From: JANRKT01 sp033763355
GTDB taxonomy: Bacteria > Bacteroidota > Bacteroidia > Chitinophagales > Chitinophagaceae
Length of the DNA stretch: 15,267 nt
Assembly: GCA_033763355.1 (NCBI GenBank)
Contig: JANRKT010000313.1
Span: 1-15,267 of the forward strand
Direction of reading: 5' to 3'
Made by a program: the position numbers and the translations under genes. Shown here piece by piece: positions 14,497 to 15,267 of the stretch. The notes beneath the pieces are model-generated. The model ran no database searches, was not told the DNA's origin, and saw nothing but the letters and a program-made list of their open reading frames with translations. Positions within the stretch are counted from its first letter, which is position 1. The number at the start of each line of letters is the position of its first letter.

Positions 14497-15180
14497 ATGG
14501 ATGTGAAATGCAGAAAAAATCATTCTTGCCTTAAAAAATTTATTTTATTGGTTGCAACTTTTTTTGCAACCCCTTTGCTCTTTGCACACAACATCAATTA
14601 CGCCCTTGAAAAAGCGCCGGGTGAAGAAGTAATCTGGTTTTATCTCCGGTCTGGTTTCGGCCACATCATTCCTTATGGCGCTGATCATATTTTATTTGTT
14701 ACAGGTCTGTGTTTACCGGGTACACGGGTGAAAACAATCGTATGGCAGGCTACTGCATTTACGTTTGCACATTCCGTTACACTGGCTTTGAGTATGGCCA
14801 ATATCATAGTGGCGCCCCCGGCTATTATTGAACCTGTTATTGCTTTATCAATTGTATTTGTTGCTGTTGAAAATATTTTATTTTCCGGAATAAAAACATG
14901 GCGCATTGCCATTGTATTTTTATTCGGGCTTGTGCACGGTATGGGCTTTGCAAGCGCTTTAAATGAAACAGGTTTGCCCCGTAAGAGGTTTTATACTTCT
15001 TTACTTTCTTTTAATGGGGGTGTAGAACTGGGACAGTTAGCTGTAATTGCTGCTGTATTTGCCCTTATCATTATTCCGCTGCGTAAGAAAGCCTGGTATA
15101 AGAAAGCAGTTGTTAATCCCTTATCTGTTCTGATAGCTTTGATTGCTGCTTATTGGGCCGTTCAGAGGGTGTTCTTTTGA
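14497..15180 (+). CDS. HupE/UreJ_2-family integral membrane protein
   Basis: The 227-residue protein has a signal or first helix at about 12-31 (LKKFILLVATFFATPLLFAH), then about six membrane segments. Family motifs are clear: GHIIPYGADHILFVTGL (55-71) with H56, D63 and H64, the FTFAHSVTLALSM run (88-100), FGLVHGMGFASAL (143-155) and FNGGVELGQLAV (172-183). The His/Asp pattern is like that of HupE/UreJ nickel transporters. The ATG at 14497 is used; an upstream in-frame TTG at 14458 lies inside the TPR gene and is unlikely. No hydrogenase or urease genes are present here, so metal transport is an inference and the cargo is unknown. It is paired with the TPR and DUF4331 genes. Confidence 0.88.
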   Translation: MDVKCRKNHSCLKKFILLVATFFATPLLFAHNINYALEKAPGEEVIWFYLRSGFGHIIPYGADHILFVTGLCLPGTRVKTIVWQATAFTFAHSVTLALSMANIIVAPPAIIEPVIALSIVFVAVENILFSGIKTWRIAIVFLFGLVHGMGFASALNETGLPRKRFYTSLLSFNGGVELGQLAVIAAVFALIIIPLRKKAWYKKAVVNPLSVLIALIAAYWAVQRVFF

Positions 15181-15226
15181 TTCAAAGTTTTCATTTTAGC
15201 TGGTAAGTAACATTTTGAGCGGAAGA

Positions 15227-15252
15227 CGGGACTTCCCGCCCACTGCGGGACT
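15227..15252. repeat. GC-rich palindromic repeat near the window end
   Basis: TCCCGC 15234-15239 and GCGGGA 15245-15250 pair around CCACT. CGGGACT occurs directly at 15227-15233 and 15246-15252. It lies 46 bases after the HupE/UreJ_2 stop and may act as a terminator or be a dispersed palindromic element. The stem core TCCCGC/GCGGGA is identical to the anticodon-arm core of the tRNA-like element. Confidence 0.5.
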
Positions 15253-15267
15253 ACCTACAGCTTGGGA

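Noticed and set aside
14497..15180. Hydrogenase or urease accessory operon
   Set aside because: No hydrogenase, urease or nickel-incorporation gene is found in the window; only the membrane protein family is shared.
1..15267. CRISPR arrays, prophage or insertion sequences
   Set aside because: No regularly spaced repeats, transposase, integrase or phage structural genes were seen.

Overview
The window looks like chromosomal DNA of a Bacteroidota member, probably Chitinophagaceae; the family-level call is inference. Evidence: a TonB-dependent receptor with a carboxypeptidase-regulatory-like leader domain, a type IX secretion sorting tail, a miaB / sigma-54 activator / lptE / TPR / secG gene order, Bacteroidota-type -7 boxes (TAnnTTTG) before several genes, and weak or absent Shine-Dalgarno sequences. 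No insertion sequence, phage gene, rRNA or CRISPR array was seen.

Layout. 1-479 (-) is the N-terminal part of a TonB-dependent receptor. 480-716 is a gap with the receptor promoter and a structured inverted-repeat block. 717-1493 (-) is a creatininase-family amidohydrolase. 1494-1720 is a divergent promoter region holding a tRNA-like element (1582-1671) just upstream of trmH (1721-2323, +), followed by a TlpA-like thioredoxin (2359-2859, +). A second thioredoxin-fold protein converges on it (2940-3548, -). Then comes a minus-strand run read from right to left: miaB, sigma-54 activator, lptE, a TPR protein and secG, ended by a strong terminator (5674-5709), followed by mltG and a YihY/BrkB membrane protein. 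After a 340-base divergent gap, the plus strand carries a DUF4331 protein with a T9SS tail, a TPR protein and a HupE/UreJ_2-family membrane protein. The window ends in a GC-rich palindromic repeat.

How the genes work together. The miaB-to-BrkB block serves tRNA modification, LPS assembly, protein export and peptidoglycan processing. The DUF4331-TPR-HupE trio looks like an uncharacterised cell-envelope module. It has an exported, surface-bound protein, a membrane-anchored TPR scaffold and a polytopic possible metal transporter, with no hydrogenase or urease gene nearby.

The most unusual signal is the tRNA-like element in front of trmH. TrmH methylates G18 in the tRNA D-loop. The element keeps tRNA-like acceptor, D and T stems, but its D-loop is expanded to 24 nt by a perfect 18-nt palindrome and lacks a clear G18-G19. 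Its anticodon arm closes into a 7-bp hairpin unsuited to decoding. It could be a tRNA pseudogene hit by a palindromic element, or a tRNA-mimicking leader that lets TrmH sense or regulate itself.
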